Positions 48,901-57,408 of a DNA stretch of 64,000 bases are shown piece by piece. Numbering within the stretch: position 1 is the first letter of the stretch; every line of letters begins with the position of its first letter. This DNA is from JAXMHB01 sp046346965. GTDB taxonomy: Bacteria > Pseudomonadota > Gammaproteobacteria > Xanthomonadales > SZUA-5. The translations under genes were made by a program, and so were the position numbers. The stretch is taken from positions 18,670 through 82,669 of the forward strand of contig JAXMHB010000019.1 in NCBI GenBank assembly GCA_046346965.1. The letters run 5' to 3'. The notes beneath the pieces are model-generated. The model was not told the origin of the DNA, did no database searches, and saw only the letters and a list, made by a program, of their open reading frames with translations.

Positions 48901-49150
48901 CATGAAATGTGTGGGCTCAAGGTCCGCGCCTACGCGTTGACGCACCAAATGGATGCGCTGGAGGTCTGCGCCGACGCGATGAGGCATGAACTTCATGCGC
49001 TCAAGGTCTGCGGCGACGCGTTGAGGCATGAAATCTGCGGGCGCGAGGTCGGCGCTGACGCGTTGAGGCACCAAATTTGTAGGTGAACGCGCAAATTTTG
49101 TGCGCTCAAGGTCTGCGCCGACGCGTTGAACCATGAAATTTGTGGGCTCG
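48901..49150. repeat. 42-base tandem repeat (VNTR-like), 5-6 copies
   Basis: Units of exactly 42 bases begin at 48901, 48943, 48985 and 49027, with a disturbed copy near 49069 and another at about 49092-49135. The consensus contains CATGAAATTTGTGCGCTCAA followed by GGTCTGCGCCGACGCGTTGA. Since 42 is 14 codons, frames on both strands stay open through the array, but no start, ribosome binding site or recognisable protein supports a gene. The remaining bases to 49525 show nothing recognisable. Confidence 0.85.
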
Positions 49151-49525
49151 ACCTTGCGCCGCGAGCTCGCACGCACCGCGATGGTGCGTGCGCAACACTC
49201 ATTAACAGTGTGTTCAGTCGCATTTAACTGGCATCTCGTGTGGTGAGACAGCGCTGTGTTGTCATGTCTACACGCCGGGCACAGCCCATTCCCGCGTCTC
49301 GGTTACTGCAAACTCCGCCGCAGCACCTGTAGGCCCATGACGCCCGCACGCAAGGGCGTTGCCGCGAACGGTCTGCCGCAATCCACAAGGGCCGCAACAA
49401 CACCAAGCCCCTTGCCGTCTGCGCCCCGCAGGCCGCCATCAACAGGCGCGACCGCCGGCTGGAGGGTCCGAGATGACCCAGGAGACAGGCCCTGCGGTGC
49501 GTTCGGATCGCCAGCGGCAAGCCGT

Positions 49526-49978
49526 TCAGGGCTCCTCAAATCCATTGGCGAAGACCGGAATCTGCCATTGCGCGTAGCCTGTCGAGATGCGGTTGTCGAC
49601 GGTGAGGAAGCTGCCACCGATGTGCAGGGTGCCGTCAATCACCCTGAGCGCCCGGACACTGGCAGAGACACCGTTGCTGCCGAATCCGCTGACGGCGCTC
49701 CAGTGGCTTCCATTCCAGCGCGCCAAACCGTTTGCGGCGATCTGGCCAGCTGAGGCGAAGGTTCCGCCGGCGTACAGATCCCCTCCATAGACTTCGAGCG
49801 CGTAGACGATGACAAACGGCGTGCCGTCGACGCCGCCAGCAAGCGAGTGCCAGCTCTGTCCATCCCAACGCGCGATTCCTTTGCTGGGCACGCCGCCCGC
49901 GGTCGCGAAACTCCCGCCGACGTAGACGTCGTTGCCGCTCACCTTGATTGCGGTCACCGGCCCGTCCACGCCCGCAAC
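49526..49978 (-). pseudogene. C-terminal remnant of a secreted repeat (propeller-like) protein
   Basis: 151 codons, open to the left end of the first RAYT unit, where the reading frame enters transposon sequence; the N-terminal part is missing. It contains repeats of the type V-Y-V-G-G-S-F-A-T-A-G-G...ARWDGQSWHSLAGGVDG, as in Kelch/delta-60-like secreted proteins. It ends VFANGFEEP, the tail common on secreted proteins of Xanthomonadales. Most likely cut by the RAYT insertion. Confidence 0.8.
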
Positions 49979-51170
49979 CAGATCAGGGACACGCAGCGCC
50001 TTGTAGGAAAATCCTTACACAACGACGCGATGAAATCCGACAGACAGCGCCCCTGCGGCTCGCGATCATGGCCGCATGACTCAAGCCCGCGCCCACACTG
50101 TCAGCACCGACCAGCACGGCATGTACCACTGCGTGACGCGCTGCGTGCGCCGGGCGTGGCTGTGCGGCGTCGATCCGCTCACCGGCCAGGATCACGATGC
50201 GCGCAAGCCGATGATCGTCAATCGAATTCGGGAGTTGGGCGAGACCTTTGCGGTCGCCGTGTATGCCTATGCGGTGATGAGCAATCACCTGCACGTCGTA
50301 CTCTCGGTGGAACCCGAACTGGCGCGAGGCTGGACGGATGACGAGGTCGCCGACCGCTGGGGCCGGCTGTTCCCGCTCAGCGATCCCGAGCGTCAGGCCG
50401 CCAGGCGCGAGCGGCTGGTGGCGATGGCTGACCTGTACCGCAAGCGGCTGTGCGATCTGTCCTGGTTCATGAAGTGCCTGGACGAGTACGTGGCTCGGCG
50501 CGCCAATGCGGAGGACGGCGTGAAGGGTCGATTCTGGGAAGGTCGGTTTAAATGTCAGCTGCTCGCCGACGAACGAGCGCTGGCGGCAGCAATGGCCTAC
50601 GTAGACTTGAACCCGGTGCGCGCTGACATCGCCAAGAACGTCGAGCGCTCCGATCACACCAGTGTGCAGGCGCGCGCAGAAGGCTTGCGCGATCAGCCGG
50701 CCAGAGCCAACGAAACGCTGCGACCCATCGTCGGCATGTCAGTGTTTCGGCTGCCAATGACGGAGGCCGAGTACATCCAACTGGTTGATTACACGGGCCG
50801 AAAGATCCGACCCGACAAGCGCGGCGCCATACACCCAACGGAACCGCCCGCCCTACGTCGGTTGGGACTCGATGCCAGGCACTGGACCGGACAGGTGAAG
50901 GGCGTCGGCTCAGCCTACTGGCGCATCGTCGGCGGCGCCGAGGCGATCATGGAGAAGGCGCACGCCATCGGACAAGTTTGGATGAAAGGCATCGGATACG
51001 CCCGCTGGCTCGAAAAACTGAGCTGAGTGGCTCAGCCAAGCATTCTAGGCGCCGCGGGCGTCTGGGGGCGTTGGATTTTCGAGCGCAGAACGCGACCCAG
51101 ACGGCCGGAACCTCCAGAGACGCGAGCAATGATCGGACTCTGGCGCCGTGCTCAAGCAAATCCTGCGTGT
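49979..51170 (+). mobile_element. RAYT unit 1
   Basis: Left end CAGATCAGGGACACGCAGCG (49979) followed by about 95 conserved bases to the transposase ATG; transposase gene; right end starting with AGGCGCC-GCG-GGCGTCT (51047-51063), the same stem as in the other units. Target-site duplication cannot be shown because the left side is a broken gene and the right side a broken IS66. Confidence 0.75.
50076..51026 (+). CDS. REP-associated tyrosine transposase (RAYT), copy 1
   Basis: 316 residues of the Y1/HUH transposase superfamily, RAYT type. YHCVTRCVRRAWLCG at 17-31, metal-binding HUH histidines in NHLHVVL (71, 73), probable catalytic Tyr138 in MKCLDEYVARRAN, then GRFWEGRFKCQLL and MAYVDLNPVRA. 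The C-terminal 100 residues (LRPIVG...WTGQVKGVGSAYWRIVGGAEAI) are a family-specific extension. RAYTs nick and move short palindromic REP sequences as single strands. Nearly identical to copies 2 and 4 in this array. Confidence 0.93.
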   Translation: MTQARAHTVSTDQHGMYHCVTRCVRRAWLCGVDPLTGQDHDARKPMIVNRIRELGETFAVAVYAYAVMSNHLHVVLSVEPELARGWTDDEVADRWGRLFPLSDPERQAARRERLVAMADLYRKRLCDLSWFMKCLDEYVARRANAEDGVKGRFWEGRFKCQLLADERALAAAMAYVDLNPVRADIAKNVERSDHTSVQARAEGLRDQPARANETLRPIVGMSVFRLPMTEAEYIQLVDYTGRKIRPDKRGAIHPTEPPALRRLGLDARHWTGQVKGVGSAYWRIVGGAEAIMEKAHAIGQVWMKGIGYARWLEKLS

Positions 51171-51176
51171 CCGCGT

Positions 51177-52217
51177 TTAGTCCCCGTGCGCCAGGACGCG
51201 CTGGCCGTTCTTGTCGGCCAACGCGGCGATCTCGAAGAACTTGCGACGGGCGTGGGCCCAGCAGCCGACTTCCAGGATGTCCGGCCGCTGGCGGTATAGC
51301 TCGTCGTAATTGCTGGCCGCGTCCGCCTGCAGCCAGCCGCCCTTCCACGAGCGCAGGAAGTCGCGCACATGCTGGCCGGCCTTGTCGATCGTGAAGTCGT
51401 ACACCACGATCTTTGGATCGCGGCCTACATAGACCCAGGCCCGCGCGCTGATCGTGCGGCCCACCGACTGCAGCGGCAGCACGGTCTCGTCGACATGGAT
51501 CACCGACTGCTGCATCAGCGCCGCGTGCAGGCGCAGCACCAGCGGCTTGAGCCAGCCCGACAGCGCGATCACCCAGTCCGACAGCGTGCTGCGCGGGATC
51601 GCCACGCCGCCACGGCTGTAGATCTCTTCGATGCGGAACAGCGGCAGGTGGTCGGCGTACTTCGATACCAACAGATGCGCACCCAAGCTCGCATCCAGAT
51701 GCGAGCCGTCGATCAGCTGCGCCGGCAACCTGGCGCAGCGCACGCCGGCTTCCGGCTGGCGCGGATCGGCGTACTTCGCCCGCACGATCAGCTTCTTGAC
51801 GAAGGTCGCCGGCTTGAAGCACAGCTTGACCGTCACTTCCTCGCCGATCCGCTTGAGCGGCGTGCCGTCGGCGGCCACCTTCTCCGACTCGGGCAGATCG
51901 ATCTCGACGCGCTCTTCCGGCAAGCCCTTGGGCAGCACCAGGCGCTGGCGCTCGCTCACCTTCTTCTTCGGCGTCACCGGCTGCTCGGACCGGATCTCCT
52001 GCTCGATCAGCTCGATGTCGGCGCTGCCGAACATCGTCAGCTGATCGGCGTTCTCCGAGGATGCCCCGAAGCGCTGGCGCTTGAGCGCGGCGAGTTGCTG
52101 TTCGAGGGCAGCCAGGCGCGCTTCGGCGCTCTCGGCACGCGCGAGGGCGGCGGCGCGATCCGCCAGAGCCGCCTCGTAATCGGCGCGGGGGATGACATCA
52201 GTGCTTGCCAGGACCAT
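51177..52217 (-). pseudogene. IS66 transposase TnpC, C-terminally truncated
   Basis: 346 residues; IS66 transposases usually exceed 500. Leucine-zipper-like N-terminus (ALARAESAEARLAALEQQLA), KRQRFGASSE, then the DDE domain with SVIHVDETVLPLQ (first Asp) and LQADAASNYDELY (second Asp). The third catalytic residue and everything after VLAHGD are lost. Inactive. Confidence 0.9.
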
Positions 52218-52288
52218 CCCGGCAGGCTACCCAGAGGGCATTGGAAAGCAATGCAAGTCACTGATCTGTCGTCAAAAAGACAGATCAA

Positions 52289-52618
52289 TCAAGCCACCCG
52301 CATCGCGGTTACCGGGCGCAATCTGCGCACCGACAGATCGATCCCTTCCAGCACCAGTCGCAGGTCGCTCTCCGACAGCGCACCCGCCGTCACCGACGAG
52401 AACCGACCACGTTCCAGGCGCTTGTACATCAGCCACCACCCGTGGCGGTCATACCAAAGGATCTTCACCTTGTCGCGGCCGCGGTTGAAGAACACGTGGG
52501 CACTCGAGAGTGCCCGCTGCGGACCCAGGCTCGCTTGCACGCGTAGCGCCAATCCGTCGATCCCGAGGCGGAAGTCCACCGCCTCGGCGCACACCCAGAC
52601 CGGCAGGCCACCGACCAT
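52289..52618 (-). CDS. IS66 accessory protein TnpB
   Basis: 109 residues, the usual IS66 Orf2: GLPVWVCAEAVDFRLGIDGL, then SAHVFFNRGRDKVKILWYDRHGWWLMYKRLERG. Intact, with its start overlapping the tnpA stop by one base. Needed for IS66 transposition, but the element around it is broken. Confidence 0.9.
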   Translation of the reverse strand: MVGGLPVWVCAEAVDFRLGIDGLALRVQASLGPQRALSSAHVFFNRGRDKVKILWYDRHGWWLMYKRLERGRFSSVTAGALSESDLRLVLEGIDLSVRRLRPVTAMRVA

Positions 52619-52824
52619 CAGCGCCGCCGCTCGAAACGCACCGGCCGACCGAGCAGCTCACGCAGCAACCGCCGACGCCAGCCAATGAACGTCGCGTAAG
52701 ACCAGCCCTGAGCCCGGCAATACCTCCGAGCACTGAGACCACTACGCGACACCGCGCACACGCGCATGAACCACACCACAGAACCCAGCGAAGAACGCGC
52801 CATCGACCACCACCCATCACCCAC
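52618..52824 (-). pseudogene. IS66 accessory protein TnpA, N-terminally truncated
   Basis: The part that matches TnpA starts at ATG 52767 (MRVCAVSRSGLSARRYCRAQ) and has 49 residues of a family of about 100; the C-terminus RRLLRELLGRPVRFERRR is normal. The extra open frame up to 52824 comes from flanking sequence that also occurs after RAYT 2 (56090-56170), showing where the element is cut. Confidence 0.75.
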
Positions 52825-52844
52825 CAGCCGCCAGACTGCTCGCC

Positions 52845-53003
52845 ATGCCGCCCTTCAGGGAAGAATGGGGGCTATCGGACGGGTACTCTGCTTACTGGCG
52901 CATCGTCGGCGGCGCCGAGGCGATCATGGAGAAGGCGCAGGCCATCGGTCAGGCGTGGATGAAAGGCATCGGCTACGCCCGCTGGCTCGAAAAACTGAGC
53001 TGA
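52845..53003 (+). pseudogene. RAYT C-terminal fragment A (in-frame mini-ORF)
   Basis: From 52893 the sequence equals the last 36 codons plus stop of the intact RAYT genes (YWRIVGGAEAIMEKAQAIGQ...WLEKLS). An ATG at 52845 is in frame, giving a possible 52-residue protein whose first 16 codons (MPPFREEWGLSDGYSA) are not from RAYT but resemble sequence after RAYT 2 at 56159. Followed by the full right-end hairpins. Confidence 0.75.
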
Positions 53004-53021
53004 GTGGATCAGCCAAGCATT

Positions 53022-53130
53022 TTAGGCGCCGCGGGCGCCTGGAGGCGTTGGCGCGGCGCCAGAAACCAATTCCGCGAACCTCGGAACTGCGAGCCGTGAC
53101 GCCCAAATCGCCGTCACGGCTCGCCAATCA
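53022..53130 (+). repeat. RAYT-type right end, two hairpins (fragment A)
   Basis: First stem AGGCGCC-GCG-GGCGCCT (53024-53040); second stem GCGAGCCGTGACG (53089-53101) with its perfect complement (53112-53124) around a 10-base loop. The immunity gene on the other strand stops about 40 bases further on. Matching ends are at 58460-58565, 58850-58955, 55922-55938 and 61320-61340. Confidence 0.8.
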
Positions 53131-53166
53131 ACCAAATCTCGGATGTCCTCGTTCTGCTTCATTGCT

Positions 53167-53688
53167 TCATCGTTCTTTACTTCGTGCCGTGTGTACTTCC
53201 TCAAGCCGCATTCGAACCTCGTCGATCGCTCGATCGACCTCGCCCCTTTCCAACCGAGCTGTACGTACATCAACGTAGGGCCTAGCTGAAAATGCCATCG
53301 CTGCCGCGTTCTCGTCCTCGACTAGGTAGCCCTTCCAACCATCAAAACTTGGCAGGCCGGGAATGATCTTATGGCGCGCCCATTGCTCTTCGGTCGCCAA
53401 TTCGGCGTCATTTATACCCTCTTCTTTGTAGAAGGCTCGCTCAATTCTCACGAACATATCGACAACACTCTCAACGGAGAAAGAGGGGCTGCTCCTTTGG
53501 TTGCGATAAAAGGACAAGCGATCCAGGGCGAATAGAACATCACGAAGTGAGGTTAGGCAATCGAAATCTCCGACCTGGCAACCATCACAGAAAAAGCACA
53601 CATAGCCAAACATCCATGAACTTTCGTCATCCTCGCATGTCGCAACCTTAATCGAGAAGGAAGCGGGATTCCCGACATTAATTTTCAT
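53167..53688 (-). CDS. Putative immunity protein, Imm42-like
   Basis: 173 residues. The N-terminus (VGNPASFSIKVATCED...WMFGYVCFFCDGCQVGDF, then TSLRDVLFALDRL) resembles the Imm42 immunity family of polymorphic toxin systems. Lies 16 bases downstream of the Hint-containing toxin gene on the same strand, the normal toxin-immunity order. Expected to neutralise that toxin in the cytoplasm. Codon use is clearly AT-richer than the core genes, a sign of transfer. The extreme C-terminus (ARSKER) reaches into the RAYT right-end flank. Confidence 0.65.
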   Translation of the reverse strand: MKINVGNPASFSIKVATCEDDESSWMFGYVCFFCDGCQVGDFDCLTSLRDVLFALDRLSFYRNQRSSPSFSVESVVDMFVRIERAFYKEEGINDAELATEEQWARHKIIPGLPSFDGWKGYLVEDENAAAMAFSARPYVDVRTARLERGEVDRAIDEVRMRLEEVHTARSKER

Positions 53689-53704
53689 CGTTCCCCTCAG
53701 TCTT

Positions 53705-54853
53705 TTACTGGTACATTCGCCTAAGGTCTATCGGAACATCATCTGAATTAACCACGCCGCTGAAGTGTACGCCACCAGCATTGTCAGAGAAGTACCTGTA
53801 CCAGCCACCCTTCCCTAATCCGAACCACTCCCCCATGCCCGCGCGGCTTGCCGTAGAATAAACAGCTTGCGCATCAGATGGCTCCGGCGATTTCCAACTG
53901 CGGAAATCAGCCGAGCCCGGGTCATGTTGCGGATTGGCCCGGTAGGGGGGTCGAATTCTCTCGTTTACCGCATCTGGGTGATACGGAGAACCTCCTAGTG
54001 CCGGACTTTCGCCAGAGACGCCTCGAATACACTGATTGTGAACCCAATAGCGCACCTGCCCAACGAAGAAGGTGTGATCAGATTCAACGGTCAAATTCCA
54101 CGCGAGACCGCCCTTTGTCTCTCGCATTCTCTCGACTCGAGCCAGTTGCCCTGAGGCGCGAAGAACCTGCGCGCCGACTCTCAGTTGGCTTGCGGGCACA
54201 AACCCAATGCCAACTTCGAAAAACGGATGCTCGTCCGTTGTAAGGATTGTCTCGCTGGACCTGTCGCTTTGGAAAGTCACCTCCAACGCTTCGTCGTGCC
54301 ATTCACTGATGACGGCGGTTACCTTTTGATATCTTTCTTCTCCAGTCTTTTCGTCGCGCGCCAGCACCCGAGCGCCTACACGAATGTCTTGAATAGCGGT
54401 CGGGTTGCCGTCCGTCGCGACCAGTGTCTGACCATCAAAGCTGCACCCGCCCCTTATTGCGGCCCACGCCTCATCGCTGTGCTTCAGCAACTTTCCACCT
54501 ATGTCACCAACAAGTGGAACGAATCCAATTACGGCAGATGCGACGTTTATAAAGCTAGGGTCCGCCCATGCCTCGTAGATTGCTTTTGCGTCTCCTATCC
54601 CGGGAGTAAGGTCTGCAGCAAAACCTAACGCCGCCGTTGCTTGCCCAGTGTAATGACTGGCAGGTAGCGGAGTTGGCACTCGATACGTAATCAGACCCGG
54701 AATGTTGAACGGCGCGGCTTGCCGCCCATCCGGATCCACGAACTTCTGCGGATTGTTGTTCCCATACCAATACCGATTAAAGTTCCCTCCACTGGTATCG
54801 ACCTGGACCGGGTCAGGGCTGATGAACCGGCCGACGATGCCGCTATGGAGGGC
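53705..54853 (-). CDS. Orphan Rhs C-terminal cassette: core end, Hint domain, toxin
   Basis: 383 codons, open to the left end of RAYT 2, with no start of its own. It begins with the Rhs core end (SGIVGRFISPDPVQVDTSGG, then YWYGNNNPQKFVDPDGR), identical to the cassette at 62500, then a hydrophobic region, a pretoxin Hint domain (about 135-270: CSFDGQTLVATDGNP at its start, YWVHNQC at its end) and a toxin domain of about 105 residues (RIRPPYRANPQHDPGSADF, GGWYRYFSDNAGGVHFSG). The toxin activity is not recognised. As it stands it lacks the delivery part, so it is an orphan or reservoir module. Confidence 0.8.
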   Translation of the reverse strand, partial: ALHSGIVGRFISPDPVQVDTSGGNFNRYWYGNNNPQKFVDPDGRQAAPFNIPGLITYRVPTPLPASHYTGQATAALGFAADLTPGIGDAKAIYEAWADPSFINVASAVIGFVPLVGDIGGKLLKHSDEAWAAIRGGCSFDGQTLVATDGNPTAIQDIRVGARVLARDEKTGEERYQKVTAVISEWHDEALEVTFQSDRSSETILTTDEHPFFEVGIGFVPASQLRVGAQVLRASGQLARVERMRETKGGLAWNLTVESDHTFFVGQVRYWVHNQCIRGVSGESPALGGSPYHPDAVNERIRPPYRANPQHDPGSADFRSWKSPEPSDAQAVYSTASRAGMGEWFGLGKGGWYRYFSDNAGGVHFSGVVNSDDVPIDLRRMYQ

Positions 54854-56200
54854 AGATCAAGGACACGCAGCGTCTTGTAGGAGAATTCTTACACAACGAC
54901 GCGACGAAATCCGACAGACAGCGCCTCCGGGCGCTCGCGATCATGGCGACATGACTCAAGCCCGCGCCCACACTGTCAGCGTTGATCAGCACGGCATGTA
55001 CCATTGCGTCACGCGCTGCGTGCGCCGGGCGTGGCTGTGCGGCGTCGATCCGCTCACCGGCCAGGATCACGGCGCGCGCAAGCCGATGATCGTCAATCGA
55101 ATCATGGAGTTGGGCGAGGTTTTCGCAGTCGCCGTGTATGCCTATGCGGTGATGAGCAACCATCTGCACGTCGTCCTCTCGGTGGAACCTGAGCTGGCGC
55201 GAGCTTGGACGGATGACGAGGTCGCGGATCGCTGGGGGCGGCTGTTCCCGCTCGCGGACCCCGAGCGCCAGGCCGCGCGGCGCGAGCGGTTGGTGGCGAT
55301 GGCCGAGATGTACCGCAAGAGGCTCTGCGATCTTTCGTGGTTCATGAAGTGCTTAGACGAGTACGTGGCTCGGCGGGCCAATGCGGAAGACGGCGTCAAG
55401 GGTCGGTTTTGGGAGGGCCGTTTCAAGTGCCAGTTGCTTGCCGACGAACGTGCGCTGGCAGCGGCGATGGCTTACGTGGATTTGAACCCGGTGCGGGCCG
55501 GCATCGCCAAGAACGTCGAGCGCTCGGATCACACCAGCGTGCAGGCGCGCGCAGAGCGCTTGCGCGAACAGCCCAATCGGGCAGGCAAGACGCTGCGGCC
55601 CATCGTCGGTCTGTCGGTGTTTCGACTGCCAATGACCGAGGCAGAATACATCCAACTCGTTGATTACACGGGCCGACAGATCCGACCCGACAAGTGCGGC
55701 GCCATACACCCAACCGAACCGCCCGCCTTGCGTCGGCTGGGACTCGATGCCAGCCACTGGACCGGGCAAGTGAAGGGCGTCGGCTCGGCCTACTGGCGCA
55801 TTGTCGGCGGCGCCGAGGCGATCATGGACAAAGCAGCCGCCGTCGGTCAGGCGTGGATGAAAGGCATCGGCTACGCCCGCTGGCTCGAAAAACTGAGCTG
55901 AGTGGATCAGCCAAGCATTTTAGGCGCCGCGGGCGCCTGGAGGCGTTGGGTTTTTGCGCGCTGCGGGCCATCAGAACGCCCGAGATTCAGCGAGAAACGT
56001 GCGAGCAACGGAACCTGGCGCAGTTCGCGGTCAGTTTGTGGGTGTCCTCGTTCTGGCTCCTTGTTCTGGCTCTTCTCGTTCTGGCTCCACAGAACCCAGC
56101 GAAGAACGTGCCACCGAGCACCACCACCATCACCACCAGCCGCCAGGCTGCTCGCCATGGCGCCCTTCTGGGAAGAATGGGGGCTACCGGACTGGTACCG
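54853..56200 (+). mobile_element. RAYT unit 2
   Basis: Left end CAGATCAAGGACACGCAGCG at 54853 directly truncates the Rhs cassette; transposase; right-end stem AGGCGCC-GCG-GGCGCCT at 55922-55938. Beyond this come short repeats of CGTTCTGGCTCC (56048-56090) and a block (56090-56200) that recurs next to the IS66 remnant at 52783-52890. Confidence 0.75.
54951..55901 (+). CDS. REP-associated tyrosine transposase (RAYT), copy 2
   Basis: 316 residues, nearly identical to copies 1 and 4; HUH histidines in NHLHVVL, Tyr138 in LDEYVARRAN and the full C-terminal extension are all present, so it looks intact. The frame is open far upstream through the left end and the antisense of the Rhs cassette, but the conserved start MTQARAHTVS is at 54951. 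The ribosome binding site is not obvious. Confidence 0.93.
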   Translation: MTQARAHTVSVDQHGMYHCVTRCVRRAWLCGVDPLTGQDHGARKPMIVNRIMELGEVFAVAVYAYAVMSNHLHVVLSVEPELARAWTDDEVADRWGRLFPLADPERQAARRERLVAMAEMYRKRLCDLSWFMKCLDEYVARRANAEDGVKGRFWEGRFKCQLLADERALAAAMAYVDLNPVRAGIAKNVERSDHTSVQARAERLREQPNRAGKTLRPIVGLSVFRLPMTEAEYIQLVDYTGRQIRPDKCGAIHPTEPPALRRLGLDASHWTGQVKGVGSAYWRIVGGAEAIMDKAAAVGQAWMKGIGYARWLEKLS

Positions 56201-56234
56201 CGCCGCGCCGGCGGTTGAGGGAAATGCCGACCCC

Positions 56235-56267
56235 AAAAAAACCGAGGCCCGCGGTTGCGGGCCTCGG
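56235..56267 (-). terminator. Strong rho-independent terminator after the orphan lipoprotein gene
   Basis: An 11-bp perfect stem (CCGAGGCCCGC/GCGGGCCTCGG) with a GGTT loop; on the minus strand it is followed by seven T (complement of 56235-56241). It lies about 310 bases beyond the stop at 56575; the bases between (56268-56574) hold no supported gene. Confidence 0.85.
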
Positions 56268-56574
56268 CGTCTTCCTGGTGTCCAAATCATTGCGGGCATC
56301 CGACTCATTCCGAAGGCTCCCTCCGCGAGTCGACGCAGGCGACGCGCGACAGCGATTCCGCTGATCCGGTGCTGACCCCGAGCCTTCGCCAGATAGTCCA
56401 GAAGGGCGACCGATCGGATTGCCGGGCTGGAGTCACCGCGCACCGCCGCCATCTGCGCCAGCCAGCATCGGACCGATCGGCATGCCCTGATTCGGTGTGT
56501 CCTTTGCCTTCCGTTTAGCGCCGTTTCTCTCGTCCAAATCGATGCGTTTCGTTCCCCAACGCATCCTGTGCGGA

Positions 56575-57159
56575 CTATTTCACGGCTCCAATTAGTGCAG
56601 CTTCATCCACAGGCAAACCAGCTGCTTTTCTATATGTTGCCGCAGTAATTACCTCGCTCATCTGGAAGCACTCGGTGACTTTGCGTTCTGAGAACCACCG
56701 GAATAGCGGGCTATCGCCGCGGGTTGTTGCGGCTATCCGGCAAAGACCACCGAGCCACTGCTCCTCAACCCAATCATTAGTCCGCACCAGATACCCGCAT
56801 TCCAAGTCTCGCGAACGACTCGGCAACGCGCCGCATGCGACATCGCTACACTGTTGAAAACTCGACGCCCATTGCTCAGATGAAGCGAATTCACAGGCCT
56901 TGGCGGCTTCCGCCTTGCTCGAAGCCGTGAAGTCAAGAGGCATCATTTCCACCAAACGACCCACAGCATCACTCATACTCCTTGGCTGTTCCCCGCGAGA
57001 TCCCCCCACTTTCAAGATCAAGGGATCTGGGTACGTGGACTCACCGTTCATCGCAACAATGCGCTCGAGAAAAATCTCCTCGCGTTCGACTTCCTTAATC
57101 CCGGCGCGACAGGAAGTGGCGAGAATCGCCCCGCAAATCATGGGAATTAGAGCTTTCAT
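56575..57159 (-). CDS. Orphan lipoprotein, putative immunity protein
   Basis: 194 residues of unknown family. Lipoprotein signal MKALIPMICGAILATSC with lipidated cysteine at 17, then a mature part with several paired cysteines (FQQCSDVACGALPSRSRDLECGYL). An AGGA-type ribosome binding site precedes the ATG at 57157-57159. Directly upstream is a short stub that looks like the end of a toxin gene, and the whole is framed by RAYT units, so an immunity role is inferred by position. A lipoprotein would fit a toxin acting in the periplasm or envelope. Confidence 0.65.
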   Translation of the reverse strand: MKALIPMICGAILATSCRAGIKEVEREEIFLERIVAMNGESTYPDPLILKVGGSRGEQPRSMSDAVGRLVEMMPLDFTASSKAEAAKACEFASSEQWASSFQQCSDVACGALPSRSRDLECGYLVRTNDWVEEQWLGGLCRIAATTRGDSPLFRWFSERKVTECFQMSEVITAATYRKAAGLPVDEAALIGAVK

Positions 57160-57176
57160 GCGATGTTGCTTCCTAT

Positions 57177-57254
57177 TCAATTGGCACACAGTTCTCGCAC
57201 AGGAGGAAGCCCTGCGCTGTTTGACACGGCAGCCGCAAAATCGATCCACCGAAA
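57177..57254 (-). pseudogene. C-terminal stub of a deleted toxin gene
   Basis: About 25 codons (FRWIDFAAAVSNSAGLPPVR, then ELCAN and stop) between the RAYT left ends and the lipoprotein gene, 17 bases from the latter. Its place is that of the toxin in the neighbouring toxin-immunity pairs; the rest has been lost at the RAYT boundary. Too short for family assignment. Confidence 0.45.
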
Positions 57255-57345
57255 CAGATCAAGGACACGCGAACAGATCAAGGACACGCAGCGTCTCGTA
57301 GGAAAAAGGGCAGATCGAGGACACGCAGCGTCTTGTAGGAAAATT
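57255..57345 (+). repeat. Three tandem RAYT left ends
   Basis: CAGATCAAGGACACGC at 57255, CAGATCAAGGACACGCAGCG at 57274 and CAGATCGAGGACACGCAGCG at 57311; the first copy is 19 bases, the second 37, and the third leads into the complete left end of RAYT 3. This looks like repeated insertion or strand slippage at the same end. Confidence 0.85.
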
Positions 57346-57408
57346 CTTACACAACGGCGCGACGAAATCCGACAGACAGCGCCCTTGCGGCTGGCGATCA
57401 TGCGCGCC

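Larger units (their letters stand above)
51177..52780 (-). mobile_element. IS66-family element, truncated at both ends
   Basis: Three genes in IS66 order (tnpA-tnpB-tnpC on the minus strand). tnpC ends at about two thirds of its usual length where the RAYT 1 right end begins, and tnpA is cut near 52770 where sequence shared with the RAYT 2 downstream flank begins. Terminal inverted repeats were therefore not found. Confidence 0.8.

Noticed and set aside
48604..49176. 190-codon minus-strand frame through the 42-base repeats
   Set aside because: Only the repeat keeps it open; no start context, domain or signal peptide supports a protein.
55907..56452. Minus-strand frame of 181 codons after RAYT 2
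   Set aside because: Runs through the terminator hairpin and RAYT right-end DNA; Arg/Pro-rich with no family match. A remnant of an older gene end near 56380-56450 cannot be excluded.
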